Origin: Candidatus Eremiobacter antarcticus
GTDB lineage: Bacteria; Vulcanimicrobiota; Vulcanimicrobiia; Eremiobacterales; Eremiobacteraceae
Reading direction: 5' to 3'
DNA length: 64,000 nt
Assembly: GCA_003244105.1 (NCBI GenBank)
Contig: QHBK01000019.1
Span: 124,001-188,000, forward strand
Part shown: positions 51,631 through 60,774 of the stretch, one piece after another
How positions within the stretch are numbered: position 1 is the first letter of the stretch
How the letters are laid out: every line of letters starts with the position of its first letter
Position numbers and translations under genes: made by a program
The notes under the pieces: generated by a model
What the model saw: the letters and a program-made list of their open reading frames with translations, nothing else
What the model was told of the DNA's origin: nothing
Databases searched by the model: none

Positions 51631-53826
51631 ATGCATCGGCAACTTCGGTTGACGTCGGCCTGGCTGGGTGGGTGCGTTCTCGCGCTCGCCGGCTTGGCTT
51701 CTCCGCAGGCCGGCCGAGGCGCCGACAACACCGTCAACGACATTTCGTATGCCACGCACGGCGACGCATTCCAACTGTCGGTGGCGGCTTCCGGACCGGT
51801 CTCCACGCGCATCCGCCGCTACGCGGTGGATGAAAAGCATCACGTCGTCGATCTCGTCGTCGACGTATCGCCGGCATATTATGACGGCCACACCAAGGTC
51901 ATTGGGTTCTCCAAAGGACCGTTGCAACAGGTTCGCGTCGGCCAGCTCTCAGTGTCGCCGGCCGTCATGCGGATCGTCGTGGAATCTTCCGGCACCCCCA
52001 AGTATGACGTGAAGTCGACGGACGCTCGCAAGGTCGTTCTCAACGTACGCACGCCGCAAGTAGCGTTCGCCTTACCGGCGAGCGAGGCCATTTCTGCGGC
52101 ACACATGGCGACGAAGCGCAACGATGTGGCGCTCGACGAAACACCGACGCAATCCAGCCAGAGCAGTGCCGCAACACCGGCGAAGGCGGCGCCAATCATC
52201 AAGACGGCGCCGGCCGCGCCGGCGCCGGCAGTGAAGACCGCAGCAATTGCTCCAGAAGCCAAGGCCCCGGCACCGGCGCCTGCCGCGAAGAGCACAACGC
52301 CGAAGGCAACGACCATCGCCACGGTTGCGAGCACAAAGATCGCAGCGCAGCCTGCTGCGCCCGCGAAGACCGCAACACAGCCTGCTGCGGCTCCGAAGGC
52401 GGCGGTCGTACCCAAGCCGGCTGTGGTTCATGCACAACCCACGGTCGTCGCGCACGTTGACGCAGCTCCCAAGGCGGCTCCGGCTGCTGCTCCGGTGCAT
52501 GTGGCAGCGGCGATGCGTCCGCGCGTCATAGCGATGTCCACGCCGAACCCATGGTTGCCGGGCGGCAAGTACTATTGCAAGGTTCCAAATCACCACACCT
52601 CATCCGGTTCCATGAGCCAGATGAACGCAGGCAACGCGATGGCGCCCCCGCCGCCGCCGTCGAGCATGAACAGCATGTCGAGCAATCGCAATGTCACGCT
52701 CGACGTGAAGAACGCGGACATCCTGGACGTCCTCAAACTGCTGGCGAACGAAAGCGGTCAGAACATCGTCGCGACACAAAACGTGAAGGGTGTCGTGACC
52801 GTCTCCCTGCATGACGTGCCCCTGCGGACGGCATTGGATCTCATCGTCCGGACGAACGGTCTGGACTATCGCCGCATGCGCAACATCTACATCGTCGGGC
52901 CCGCCGCTGACCTCAACGCACAGTTCGGTTCGATCGGGCAAGTCGCCACGCAGACCGTCGCGTTTCCCATCAAGTACGCGCTGCCGGCCGACCTCGCCAA
53001 GCAGCTCGCGGGAATCCTGCCGGCAAGCTCCTTCACTGTCGATGCTCGCACCAATACGGTGCTTGTGAGCGGCAGCGCGGACATCATCCAATCGGCTAGA
53101 AACTTCATGGCGTTGTCTGACGTGCCGGCCCCGCAAGTCGTGTTCGAGGTCAAGGTCATCGATATCACGCGGAACAACGACACGTCGAACACCGGCATTC
53201 AGTACAGCGGCGTTTCGGACTTCGACCTCTTCGAAAATAGCATCACGGGTGGTTCCCTCGCGGCGCCGCCCGCGGTGACCTCCGGCAATTCGTTCGCGCC
53301 GCAACCGTTCACGCGCAACGCCCTGTTCATCCAGGCCAAAGTGAACTACTTGCTCACGCATAACGAAGCTCAGCTGCTGGCGAACCCGCGCGTGACGGCT
53401 CTGCACAACCAGCAGGCGAGCCTGCTGATAGGTCAGACCTATCCGCTGGTGTACTACGATCCGCGTTCGGGTCAGTTCCAGGCGCAATACATCGACATCG
53501 GCGTCAAGCTCATCATCACACCGGTGATCAACACCGATGGATATATCACGACGACCATGCACGTCGAACGCAGCGTCATCACGGGACTCGTGCAGCAGTT
53601 CCCCATTCTGAGCAACCGCAAGGCGGACGATATCCTGCGCGTCAAGGACGGTGAGACGATCGTGCTCGGCGGCCTGCTCGACGACGAGACGACGCGAAGC
53701 ATGTCGAAGATACCGCTGCTGGGCGACCTGCCGGTTTTCGGCGCGCTTTTCCGGAATATCCAGACGACCAAGATCCATAACGAAGTGGTGTTCCTGATAA
53801 CGCCACATATCGTCAGCGAACGCTAA
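51631..53826 (+). CDS. pilQ: Type IV pilus secretin PilQ
   Basis: Outer-membrane secretin of 731 residues forming the pilus exit pore. A signal peptide ends near residue 30. One AMIN domain, which binds peptidoglycan, covers about residues 38-135. A long Ala/Lys/Pro-rich linker follows (about 155-300). The N0/STN domain is at about 350-425 (VTLDVKNADILDVLKLLANE), an N1 domain at 440-495, and the secretin barrel at 505-731, with ANPRVTALHNQQASLLIGQ and the terminal GETIVLGGLLDDE, LLGDLPVFGALF. It ends before a perfect terminator. Confidence 0.95.
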   Translation: MHRQLRLTSAWLGGCVLALAGLASPQAGRGADNTVNDISYATHGDAFQLSVAASGPVSTRIRRYAVDEKHHVVDLVVDVSPAYYDGHTKVIGFSKGPLQQVRVGQLSVSPAVMRIVVESSGTPKYDVKSTDARKVVLNVRTPQVAFALPASEAISAAHMATKRNDVALDETPTQSSQSSAATPAKAAPIIKTAPAAPAPAVKTAAIAPEAKAPAPAPAAKSTTPKATTIATVASTKIAAQPAAPAKTATQPAAAPKAAVVPKPAVVHAQPTVVAHVDAAPKAAPAAAPVHVAAAMRPRVIAMSTPNPWLPGGKYYCKVPNHHTSSGSMSQMNAGNAMAPPPPPSSMNSMSSNRNVTLDVKNADILDVLKLLANESGQNIVATQNVKGVVTVSLHDVPLRTALDLIVRTNGLDYRRMRNIYIVGPAADLNAQFGSIGQVATQTVAFPIKYALPADLAKQLAGILPASSFTVDARTNTVLVSGSADIIQSARNFMALSDVPAPQVVFEVKVIDITRNNDTSNTGIQYSGVSDFDLFENSITGGSLAAPPAVTSGNSFAPQPFTRNALFIQAKVNYLLTHNEAQLLANPRVTALHNQQASLLIGQTYPLVYYDPRSGQFQAQYIDIGVKLIITPVINTDGYITTTMHVERSVITGLVQQFPILSNRKADDILRVKDGETIVLGGLLDDETTRSMSKIPLLGDLPVFGALFRNIQTTKIHNEVVFLITPHIVSER
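52150..52520 (+). repeat. Ala/Lys/Pro-rich low-complexity linker in pilQ
   Basis: Degenerate repeats of the kind KTATQPAAAP, KIAAQPAAPA and PKAAVVPKPA fill about 120 codons between the AMIN domain and the secretin domains. The basic character suggests a flexible, periplasmic tether, possibly contacting peptidoglycan. At DNA level the units are imperfect and not tandem-exact. Confidence 0.7.
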
Positions 53827-53848
53827 GACACTCGGTCTCTCCTCATCA

Positions 53849-53880
53849 GGCCGCGGGCGCAAAACCCGCGGCCTCTTTTT
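53849..53880 (+). terminator. Rho-independent terminator after pilQ
   Basis: GGCCGCGGG (53849-53857) pairs perfectly with CCCGCGGCC (53865-53873) across loop CGCAAAA, followed by TCTTTTT. This ends the pilM-Q operon, so aroC downstream has its own promoter. Confidence 0.95.
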
Positions 53881-53983
53881 GTCCGACGCGAGCCGACAAG
53901 AGTTCTGCCCCTGGCACGGCACGTATGTGCGGCCGAGTAAAGAGCAATCACCACATTGAATCCAATGGCCGGAGGAGAACTTG

Positions 53984-55168
53984 ATGCTGAGATACATGAC
54001 GGCCGGGGAGTCGCACGGGCCAGCGCTCGTGGGGATTCTCGACGGGATGCCGGCCGGCTTGCGCGTCGACGTTGACAGCATGAACCGTCAGCTGACAGCC
54101 CGCCAAGGCGGTCACGGGCGTGGCGGACGCATGAAGATCGAGTCCGACGCCGTGGAGATATTGGCGGGCATCCGCGGCGGCAGCACGCTCGGCTCCCCCA
54201 TCGCGATCGCCATCCGCAACCGCGACTACGAGAACGTGCGCGCGCTGATGGATCCCCTCACGGGCTCCGGGCCGGCCATCACCAAACCGCGCCCCGGTCA
54301 CGCCGACTACGCAGGCGCGCTCAAGTACCGTCATCGCGATCTGCGCAACGTGTTGGAACGGGCGAGCGCCCGCGAGACGGCGATGCGCGTCGCATTGGGC
54401 GAACTGAGCCGCCAGTACCTAGGCGTGTTCGGTGTCACAGTCGTCTCGTACGTCATCCAAATCGGCGACGTCGCGGCCGGAGCCGTCCGCCAAATGCCCG
54501 ATAGTACAGTTATCAGCAGATCACCGGTGCGTTGCCTCGATCCTGATGCCGAGAGCGAAATGGTTCGCGCCATCGATGCGGCCAAGGCCGCAGGCGATAC
54601 ACTTGGCGGCGTGTTCGAAATACTCGTGTCCGGAATGCCGGTCGGCGTGGGAGGGAATCGTCAGCCGTATGAACGCCTCGACGCCCGCCTGGCGGCTGCC
54701 TTGATGAGCATTCAAACCGCCAAAGCGGTCGAAGTCGGAGAGGGCATCGCATCCGGTGACTATACCGGCAGCCGCTGGCACGACGCGTTTGAAAAGCGCG
54801 GCACGCACATCGCCCGCACGAGCAATCGGGCAGGCGGCATCGAGGGCGGCATGTCAAACGGCGAGGACCTCTTGCTGCGGGCGCGATTGAAGCCGCTCGC
54901 GACGCTGATGAAGCCGCTGCAGTCGGTCGACCTCTCCTCCGGAGAAGCCGCGCCGGCCGCCATCGTGCGCAGCGACGTGTGCTCGGTCCCGGCGGCTGCC
55001 GTCATTGGAGAAGCGATGGTCTGTCTCGAGCTTGCTCAAGCGTTTTCCGAGAAGTACGGCGGAGATTCCGTCGAGGAACTTCTGGAGCACTTCCACGCCT
55101 CGCAAGCCGGCGCAGCTCAAGTCTTTCCGGCCCCCTCGAACACATCGCCGGACGCGAGCCCCACGTGA
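53984..55168 (+). CDS. aroC: Chorismate synthase
   Basis: Last enzyme of the shikimate pathway, 394 residues, needing reduced FMN. AroC signatures are RYMTAGESHGPALVGILDGM at the start, KPRPGHADYAGALKYRHRD, ERASARETAMRVALGE and SNRAGGIEGGMSNGEDL. The ATG at 53984 is chosen because it lies six bases after GGAGGAG; a TTG at 53981 is too close. The stop overlaps the GTG of the next gene (GTGA). Confidence 0.97.
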   Translation: MLRYMTAGESHGPALVGILDGMPAGLRVDVDSMNRQLTARQGGHGRGGRMKIESDAVEILAGIRGGSTLGSPIAIAIRNRDYENVRALMDPLTGSGPAITKPRPGHADYAGALKYRHRDLRNVLERASARETAMRVALGELSRQYLGVFGVTVVSYVIQIGDVAAGAVRQMPDSTVISRSPVRCLDPDAESEMVRAIDAAKAAGDTLGGVFEILVSGMPVGVGGNRQPYERLDARLAAALMSIQTAKAVEVGEGIASGDYTGSRWHDAFEKRGTHIARTSNRAGGIEGGMSNGEDLLLRARLKPLATLMKPLQSVDLSSGEAAPAAIVRSDVCSVPAAAVIGEAMVCLELAQAFSEKYGGDSVEELLEHFHASQAGAAQVFPAPSNTSPDASPT

Positions 55169-58100
55169 TTTCAGACCCCACCAACCCCACCAACGCCCAA
55201 GGCGAGTCCAGTGCGGAAGGCGATGCGCCGGCCCATGTGAGCGCCATGCTCAAGCAAGCCCGCCAGCACTTGATCAGAAACAACGCGCCGGCTGCCATGA
55301 CGCTGTTGAAAGAGATCGCCGTCTTGGCGGATGCCAACGCCGACCTGCGCCTTCAGGCCGCCAAGATGTTGGCCACCGCCGGCGCCTCCGCAGACGCGGC
55401 TGTTTGCTATTTGAATGCAGGCCTGGGCTATCTCTACGATCAGGGCGATATGGAAAAGGCGCGCGACGCTTTTACCACCGCCAATACGCTTGACCCGCAA
55501 AACCTGGACGTAATCTTCCATCTGGGCCAAGCCGACGTCGTCGACGGGCGACCGCAAGACGGGCTCGCCAAGTTCGTCGACGTACTGCGCCGGTCGAACC
55601 TGAAATACACGCCCGCCTTATTCGAAGCCGGCTGCATCTATCAGGCAAGCGGACAATACGATCAGGCGATCCTGGCGTATAAGAAAGTGTTGGATCGCGA
55701 CAAGGGCCACGTGCAGGCGATCATCCACATGGGCCAGCTGCACCAGATCAAAGGCGTGCTGCCGGAAGCCATGAACTACTACTTGCGCGCAGCCGTCCTG
55801 ACACAGGAATCAAAACAGCTGGGCACCACCAGGCAGATCCTGAGCATGGTGCTCGCGACCGATCCCGGCAACACGCGCGCACGCGGCATGCTCGCCGACT
55901 TGGACGCGGCTGCGGATGAAGAAGAGCTCAGCGCTCCCAGCGTCCCTATTCGGGCAACTGCCGCACCGGCCGTGCCGTTGCAACAGCCGCTCTCGGCTCC
56001 CTATCTGCAGGAAGAGCACAGCGCAGCCGTTGTGGCCGCAGAGGTTGCGAAACTTGCAGCCATTGCGGAGAAGAGCCATGCCGACAGCGAGCTAGCCCAA
56101 ATCCTGTCGTCGATCGAACAGGGCAAGCGCCCGGGCGAAAGCGTAGCCGCAGAGCCTGCGCTGGACGAGCAGACCGTTCCGCACATCGCAGAGGCATCAA
56201 TGCATCTGCAAGACGACAAGGCCGCGGCCGAGACGAAGCTGCACGAAGTCGAAGACTCACTCATCACGACCGCGCTCGGTCAGCGGCGCGTCGACGGCGA
56301 GGCAGGCGTCAAAGACGCCGAAGCCTTGCGCATGCGGCGCGAGATCGAAGCTGAAACACTGCTGAAGAAGATCGCTGCCCTGGAAGATTCGCTGCGCGAC
56401 AGCCAGGCAAGGCTCAGCGAGCAGCTGACCGGCCGTCAGCCGGCCTCCGCGGGTGCAGCAGCGGCCGGTTCTCCAGCCGAGATCTTTGCTGTCACCTTGC
56501 GCACCATCGAGTCGCTCGCATCCGAGGGAGACTTGTCTCTTGAGATCGCCGCCGAGCTCGAAAGCTCAATCCACGATGGGCGCGCGCGTGAAGCGCTCTT
56601 GGACGTGCGGCGGCTTGCGAGCGCGCAAGCTCTGCCCGGGCCATCCCTCCTCGTGCTCGGCGACCTCTGCCGGGATTTGGGCGATTTTTCGGCCGCACGC
56701 ACATCGTATCAGGCGTTTGCGATCGCAGACGCCCGCAACGCTCAACTGGCCAATAGCCGTCTGGCCGGCCTCATGGAGGCGTTTGCCAAGGCCGCCGCAG
56801 CCGGGGCCGAGCAGCGCAGCGACATGCGGGCTGACGCGAACGATTCTTCCAAAGCACTCAGAGGCTACGCCGACTTGGCCGCTCATTTCCCGGACGATCC
56901 CTTCTATCACGAAGAGATCGGATCGCTGCACGAACGGCTGGGCAATCCAGTCGCAGCCGCGCTCGCATACCACCAGGCGATGGTCGCATATCTGCGCGAC
57001 GATGAGGTCGCGCACGCGCTCGCGCTTGCGCCTCGGATGATCGCCTCCCGCCCCGACGATGCAGTCGTGCGTGAGTTGGCCGCGAGCGCGTACGAGCGCG
57101 CCGGCCGTCGAGACGAGTCAGTCAAGGCGCTTGAGCAAGCGCTCAGCATGTATGAACAGCGCGGAGCGGCAGCGGATGTTGAGCGCGTCACTCGAACGCT
57201 CGCTGAACGTTCGACCGACCCAATCCCCTACCGCCGGAAGCTTTCAGAGCTCTTGCTGCACGCAGGCGATCCCCGCGGAGCCGCTGACCAGCTGCTCGTC
57301 GCAGCGGAGAAGCTCATCTCGTGGTCGCGCGGCACGGATGCGCTTTCCCTGATCGCGCACGCCGGCTCGCTCTGCGACGCGGACGCGCAGTTGAACGAAC
57401 GGGTCGCGTCACTCACTGACAAAGCCGCCAAAGCGGAGCGTTCCGTCGAAGATTTCGTCCGCGGAAAGCTCTTGCTGGCCGAAGGAAGTTTCGATCGCGC
57501 GGTGGTCGCCTTCCGGCTCGCCCTCGAAGACAACCCGCAAAACGGCGGCGCAGCATACCAGCTCGCGTGCCTGCTCATGGACCATTCGCAAGACTACGCT
57601 CAAGCGGAAGATTTGCTGCAGCTGGTCGCGGGTCTGCAGCCGGATGATGCCGCGCCGCGCTTCCGTCTGGCCCTCGCAAAGGCCAGCCGCGGAAGCGTCG
57701 TGGAAGCTGTGAAGCAGCTGATCGATCTCGCGCGCTTCGACGAAGCGAATGCCAACTTCGTCGAACAGTTCATCGGGCGCCTCGAAAAAGATACTGAAGG
57801 GGGCGGCGTCGCAGCGAAATATCGCTACGGCATAGCACTGCGCGAATTGCGGCGCGTCGATGAGGCGCTCGTCGTCTTGCAGTCCATCCAACGGGAGACC
57901 GATTACGTCGTGCTCTGCCACAACGCGATCGGGCAGTGTTTGCGCAACCAAGGTCTGGACACCGCAGCCGCAAAGCGATTCAACAAGGCCATCGAAACGC
58001 CGGGATATCCTGACGTTCAATATCACGAAGCGCTGTACAATCTGGGCGATCTATACGAAGCGAAAGACACGCCTGAGAACCTTTCGCTGGCGCTTGCATC

Positions 58101-58233
58101 GTTCGAGGAGTTGTACGCCAGCGACACGACATTCAAGGACGTGGCCGATCGCTTGCGCAACCTGCGTGGCCGCGCGGGATCGGTGGACCGCTCCAAGATC
58201 AAGCTGCTGCCGCGCGCGCTCGACCAGGCCTAA
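55165..58233 (+). CDS. Large TPR-repeat protein of unknown function
   Basis: A 1022-residue protein with no signal peptide or membrane segment. TPR-like helices fill about residues 25-260 (for example VCYLNAGLGYLYDQGDMEKA and AGCIYQASGQYDQAILAYKK). A charged Ala/Glu-rich, probably coiled-coil stretch spans about 285-455, and further TPR units run from about 480 to the end. The GTG start overlaps aroC (GTGA). It should be a cytoplasmic protein-interaction scaffold. It could serve the adjacent pilus system or be unrelated; nothing decides this. Confidence 0.85.
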   Translation: MISDPTNPTNAQGESSAEGDAPAHVSAMLKQARQHLIRNNAPAAMTLLKEIAVLADANADLRLQAAKMLATAGASADAAVCYLNAGLGYLYDQGDMEKARDAFTTANTLDPQNLDVIFHLGQADVVDGRPQDGLAKFVDVLRRSNLKYTPALFEAGCIYQASGQYDQAILAYKKVLDRDKGHVQAIIHMGQLHQIKGVLPEAMNYYLRAAVLTQESKQLGTTRQILSMVLATDPGNTRARGMLADLDAAADEEELSAPSVPIRATAAPAVPLQQPLSAPYLQEEHSAAVVAAEVAKLAAIAEKSHADSELAQILSSIEQGKRPGESVAAEPALDEQTVPHIAEASMHLQDDKAAAETKLHEVEDSLITTALGQRRVDGEAGVKDAEALRMRREIEAETLLKKIAALEDSLRDSQARLSEQLTGRQPASAGAAAAGSPAEIFAVTLRTIESLASEGDLSLEIAAELESSIHDGRAREALLDVRRLASAQALPGPSLLVLGDLCRDLGDFSAARTSYQAFAIADARNAQLANSRLAGLMEAFAKAAAAGAEQRSDMRADANDSSKALRGYADLAAHFPDDPFYHEEIGSLHERLGNPVAAALAYHQAMVAYLRDDEVAHALALAPRMIASRPDDAVVRELAASAYERAGRRDESVKALEQALSMYEQRGAAADVERVTRTLAERSTDPIPYRRKLSELLLHAGDPRGAADQLLVAAEKLISWSRGTDALSLIAHAGSLCDADAQLNERVASLTDKAAKAERSVEDFVRGKLLLAEGSFDRAVVAFRLALEDNPQNGGAAYQLACLLMDHSQDYAQAEDLLQLVAGLQPDDAAPRFRLALAKASRGSVVEAVKQLIDLARFDEANANFVEQFIGRLEKDTEGGGVAAKYRYGIALRELRRVDEALVVLQSIQRETDYVVLCHNAIGQCLRNQGLDTAAAKRFNKAIETPGYPDVQYHEALYNLGDLYEAKDTPENLSLALASFEELYASDTTFKDVADRLRNLRGRAGSVDRSKIKLLPRALDQA

Positions 58234-58364
58234 ACGACCCGTTCCAGCACCGGGAACGCTCCGCCGCCGGTTACGGAACCATTCACGGCCGGCCGAATAC
58301 TAAGACAGGGAGCCCTGAGCTGCCCTTATCATAGCTTTCCTCAAGTAGGGGCGCACTGCCATTT

Positions 58365-59009
58365 GTGAGCTTGCTCTCGTCACCCGGTAGCTACCGGTCA
58401 TCGCGTTTGCCGCCTCGCCCGGGGACGTCGCAATATCCCACGCGACGCCGCTCCCGTTTACAATTCACGCTTGCCGCCATAATCATGGCCAGCATGCTCT
58501 TGCTGTCGTTGGCCGGCATCACGCGATACGCCGTGGCTCAACCCCTGTTGCCCGCCTGGCTAGCTCACATGCTGCATCAGCGCGTTCCGGCACTCCCGCC
58601 GGGAATGACCTATGACTTCGAAGTCATCGACCCGGTGACAAGACACCCGCTCGAGGCGCTGCCGGAGATCGGAAGCGTCGAGCTTCGGCTTGCGGTCACC
58701 AACGACTCGGCCTTGCCCATGAAGTTGCACTTCAAGACCGCCAAACAAAACGAGTTCGTCGTGCGCCGCGTGTACACGTTCGTCAACGGATTGTTCGCCT
58801 TGCCGTTGGAGGTGTGGCGCTCTTCCTACTTCCACAATTATGCGAAACACCGGACCGTCGTCGTGCTCATGCCGGGGCAGACCAAGGTCTACCAAGCCCT
58901 CTTCCAAATCAACGCTCTGCGCTCGCGCGAATTGCCGCCGGGCGCTTACCGCGTGGTCGCGGACTTCTATGGCTGGCAGACGTCGATGAGCATGACCAAG
59001 CCGCAATAA
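58365..59009 (+). CDS. Membrane-anchored BsuPI-domain protein
   Basis: A 214-residue protein. A basic N-terminus leads into one hydrophobic helix at about residues 33-54, then an extracytoplasmic domain of about 130 residues. The motif VELRLAVTNDSALPMKLHFK, the later VYQALFQ and a LPPGAYRVVADFYGW strand match the BsuPI (intracellular proteinase inhibitor) beta-sandwich. The role is unknown. The start is GTG; an ATG at 58485 would remove the basic part and is less likely. The 131 bases before it contain TATCAT at 58327-58332 but no good -35. Confidence 0.7.
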   Translation: MSLLSSPGSYRSSRLPPRPGTSQYPTRRRSRLQFTLAAIIMASMLLLSLAGITRYAVAQPLLPAWLAHMLHQRVPALPPGMTYDFEVIDPVTRHPLEALPEIGSVELRLAVTNDSALPMKLHFKTAKQNEFVVRRVYTFVNGLFALPLEVWRSSYFHNYAKHRTVVVLMPGQTKVYQALFQINALRSRELPPGAYRVVADFYGWQTSMSMTKPQ

Positions 59010-59066
59010 GTCAGATACCCGGCGTCTCAAAGTGATGGAGCACCCGAGAACCGAAATTCTGGTGCG

Positions 59067-59594
59067 ATGACTCTTGCCCTCACAGGCTTCATGGGCACTG
59101 GAAAAAGCACGACCGGCAAGCGGGTAGCGCGCATCTTGCGACTGCCCTTCCTGGACACGGACGACGAGGTTGCTCGGCGTCACGGACCCATCCAAACGAT
59201 CTTCCAAACCGAGGGCGAGCCCGCGTTTCGCCTCTATGAAGCAGCCGTCATCGAGGAGCTGACCGCGGATCCGAAGCCTTGCGTGCTGGCAGTGGGCGGC
59301 GGCGCCGTGCTCGAGGCTCGCAACCGCGCCCGTTTGCGGGGTGCGGGACTAGTCGTGCACCTAGCGGCATCGCCTGGGACGATCCTGAGGCGCGTGGCGC
59401 ACCGCAGCCACCGCCCGCTGCTGGGCGCGCGGCCCGACATCGCCGTGATCGCGCAGTTATTAGAGGCCAGAGCCTTTGCCTACGCCGACTGCGATTTAAG
59501 CGTTCCCGTCGACCGCAAGCCGCCATCGGCGGTCGCCGAGATCATCGCGCGCTGGTACACTGATATTCAGGCGAGAGGCAATGTCCGAAGCTGA
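59067..59594 (+). CDS. aroK: Shikimate kinase
   Basis: Phosphorylates shikimate with ATP; 175 residues. The P-loop is GFMGTGKSTTGK, the shikimate-binding Asp is in FLDTDDEVARRHG, the GGGAVLEARNR segment binds shikimate, and the lid and adenine segments follow (RSHRPLLGARPD). Its last 14 bases overlap the aroB start, so the two are coupled. The pilQ-aroK-aroB order is classical in other diderms; here aroC and two extra genes are inserted. Confidence 0.95.
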   Translation: MTLALTGFMGTGKSTTGKRVARILRLPFLDTDDEVARRHGPIQTIFQTEGEPAFRLYEAAVIEELTADPKPCVLAVGGGAVLEARNRARLRGAGLVVHLAASPGTILRRVAHRSHRPLLGARPDIAVIAQLLEARAFAYADCDLSVPVDRKPPSAVAEIIARWYTDIQARGNVRS

Positions 59595-60774
59595 AGACTA
59601 TCCCGCCGTCATCTGCGATGACTTTGTGCGCGGCCCGACCCATATGTACAACGATGGCCCGAGTGTATTCTGGGACATGAAGAGCAACAGACAGATCATC
59701 GACGGGTTGCCGTACTCGATCGTTGTCTCCGCCGATGCGGCGGCGGACATCTTCTCGGTCCTCCCTGAGGACGCAGCGACCGCCGGAGCCGCGATTGCAT
59801 ACGATGCTAATGTCGCGGAGCGCGCCCTCGCCGTCGCCGCTGCGTTGCGGGGCCGGCAGTTTCGCTGCTTGGGCGAAATCGAAATCGACGCATCCGAACG
59901 CCGCAAAAAGCCGGAAAGCGTCACCGCATTGCAGCGCCGCCTGCTCGCACTTGGGGCGGACCGCGCCACGATTCTCGTGGCCGTCGGGGGAGGCGCTCTG
60001 ACGGACCTCGCCGGCTTTGCGGCCGCCGCCTACATGCGCGGCATCCGGTGGCTGCCGGTGGCCACGACGGTGCTTGGTATGGTTGACGCGACGATCGGTT
60101 CCAAGACCGGCGTCAACTTGCCCGAAGGCAAGAACTTGGTGGGCGCGTTTTGGGATCCGGTCGGCGTGCTCGCCGACTTGAAAGCGCTCCAGACGCTCCC
60201 ACTGAGTGAGCGCAAGAACGGGATGGCAGAGATCATCAAGGCAGGCGTCATCGCCTCGCCGATGCTCGTCGAGTCCGCCCGCCGCCACGATCTGACGAGC
60301 GGTGCCGACCGGTGGGAGCATCTCATCGTTCAGGCCGCTCGGATCAAAACCGGCATCGTTCGATCGGATCCGCGCGAGCGGGGCGCGCGCGCATCGCTCA
60401 ATCTGGGCCACACCTTCGGCCATGCGCTCGAGCGAGCGTCCAACTACCGAGTCTCTCACGGCGCGGCGGTCGCCATGGGATTGCGCGCGGCCGGCGTTTT
60501 GGCGCGCGATCGCACCGGCTGGAGCCTCGACGATCACCGAGCGGTACTGCGTGCGTTGCGGCACGCGAAGCTGCCGCTGCGCTTCCCGCCCACGGTTGCC
60601 CACGATGCCATTCTCCAAGCCATGGCTTCAGACAAGAAGCGCAGCGGCGGGGAGCTGACGTTCGTGTTGCCGGTGCGTCTGGGAGAAGTGCGAGTCGGCC
60701 TGAGCGCGCCCGAGGACGCCGTGCGTGCCGCGATTGCTGAGTGCGCAGCCAATCCTGGGAAGAACGATTGGTGA
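59581..60774 (+). CDS. aroB: 3-dehydroquinate synthase
   Basis: Makes dehydroquinate from DAHP, NAD-dependent with zinc; 397 residues. The nucleotide motif is VAVGGGALTDLAGFAAAAYM. Zinc ligands appear in RKNGMAEIIKAGVI, LNLGHTFGHALE and SHGAAVAMGL. About 35 additional residues precede the normal N-terminus, so a start within the first 35 codons is possible, but the ATG overlapping aroK is used. Its stop overlaps the priA GTG (GTGA). Confidence 0.95.
   Translation: MSEAEDYPAVICDDFVRGPTHMYNDGPSVFWDMKSNRQIIDGLPYSIVVSADAAADIFSVLPEDAATAGAAIAYDANVAERALAVAAALRGRQFRCLGEIEIDASERRKKPESVTALQRRLLALGADRATILVAVGGGALTDLAGFAAAAYMRGIRWLPVATTVLGMVDATIGSKTGVNLPEGKNLVGAFWDPVGVLADLKALQTLPLSERKNGMAEIIKAGVIASPMLVESARRHDLTSGADRWEHLIVQAARIKTGIVRSDPRERGARASLNLGHTFGHALERASNYRVSHGAAVAMGLRAAGVLARDRTGWSLDDHRAVLRALRHAKLPLRFPPTVAHDAILQAMASDKKRSGGELTFVLPVRLGEVRVGLSAPEDAVRAAIAECAANPGKNDW

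Noticed and set aside
52072-52596. Long open frames antisense to the pilQ linker
   Set aside because: They arise from the repetitive, GC-rich composition of the Ala/Lys/Pro linker and have Arg/Cys-rich, non-protein-like sequence.
58234-58290. Possible terminator after the TPR gene (CGTTCC and GGAACG)
   Set aside because: The stem has no T tract and a G-rich loop; position is right but evidence is too weak.
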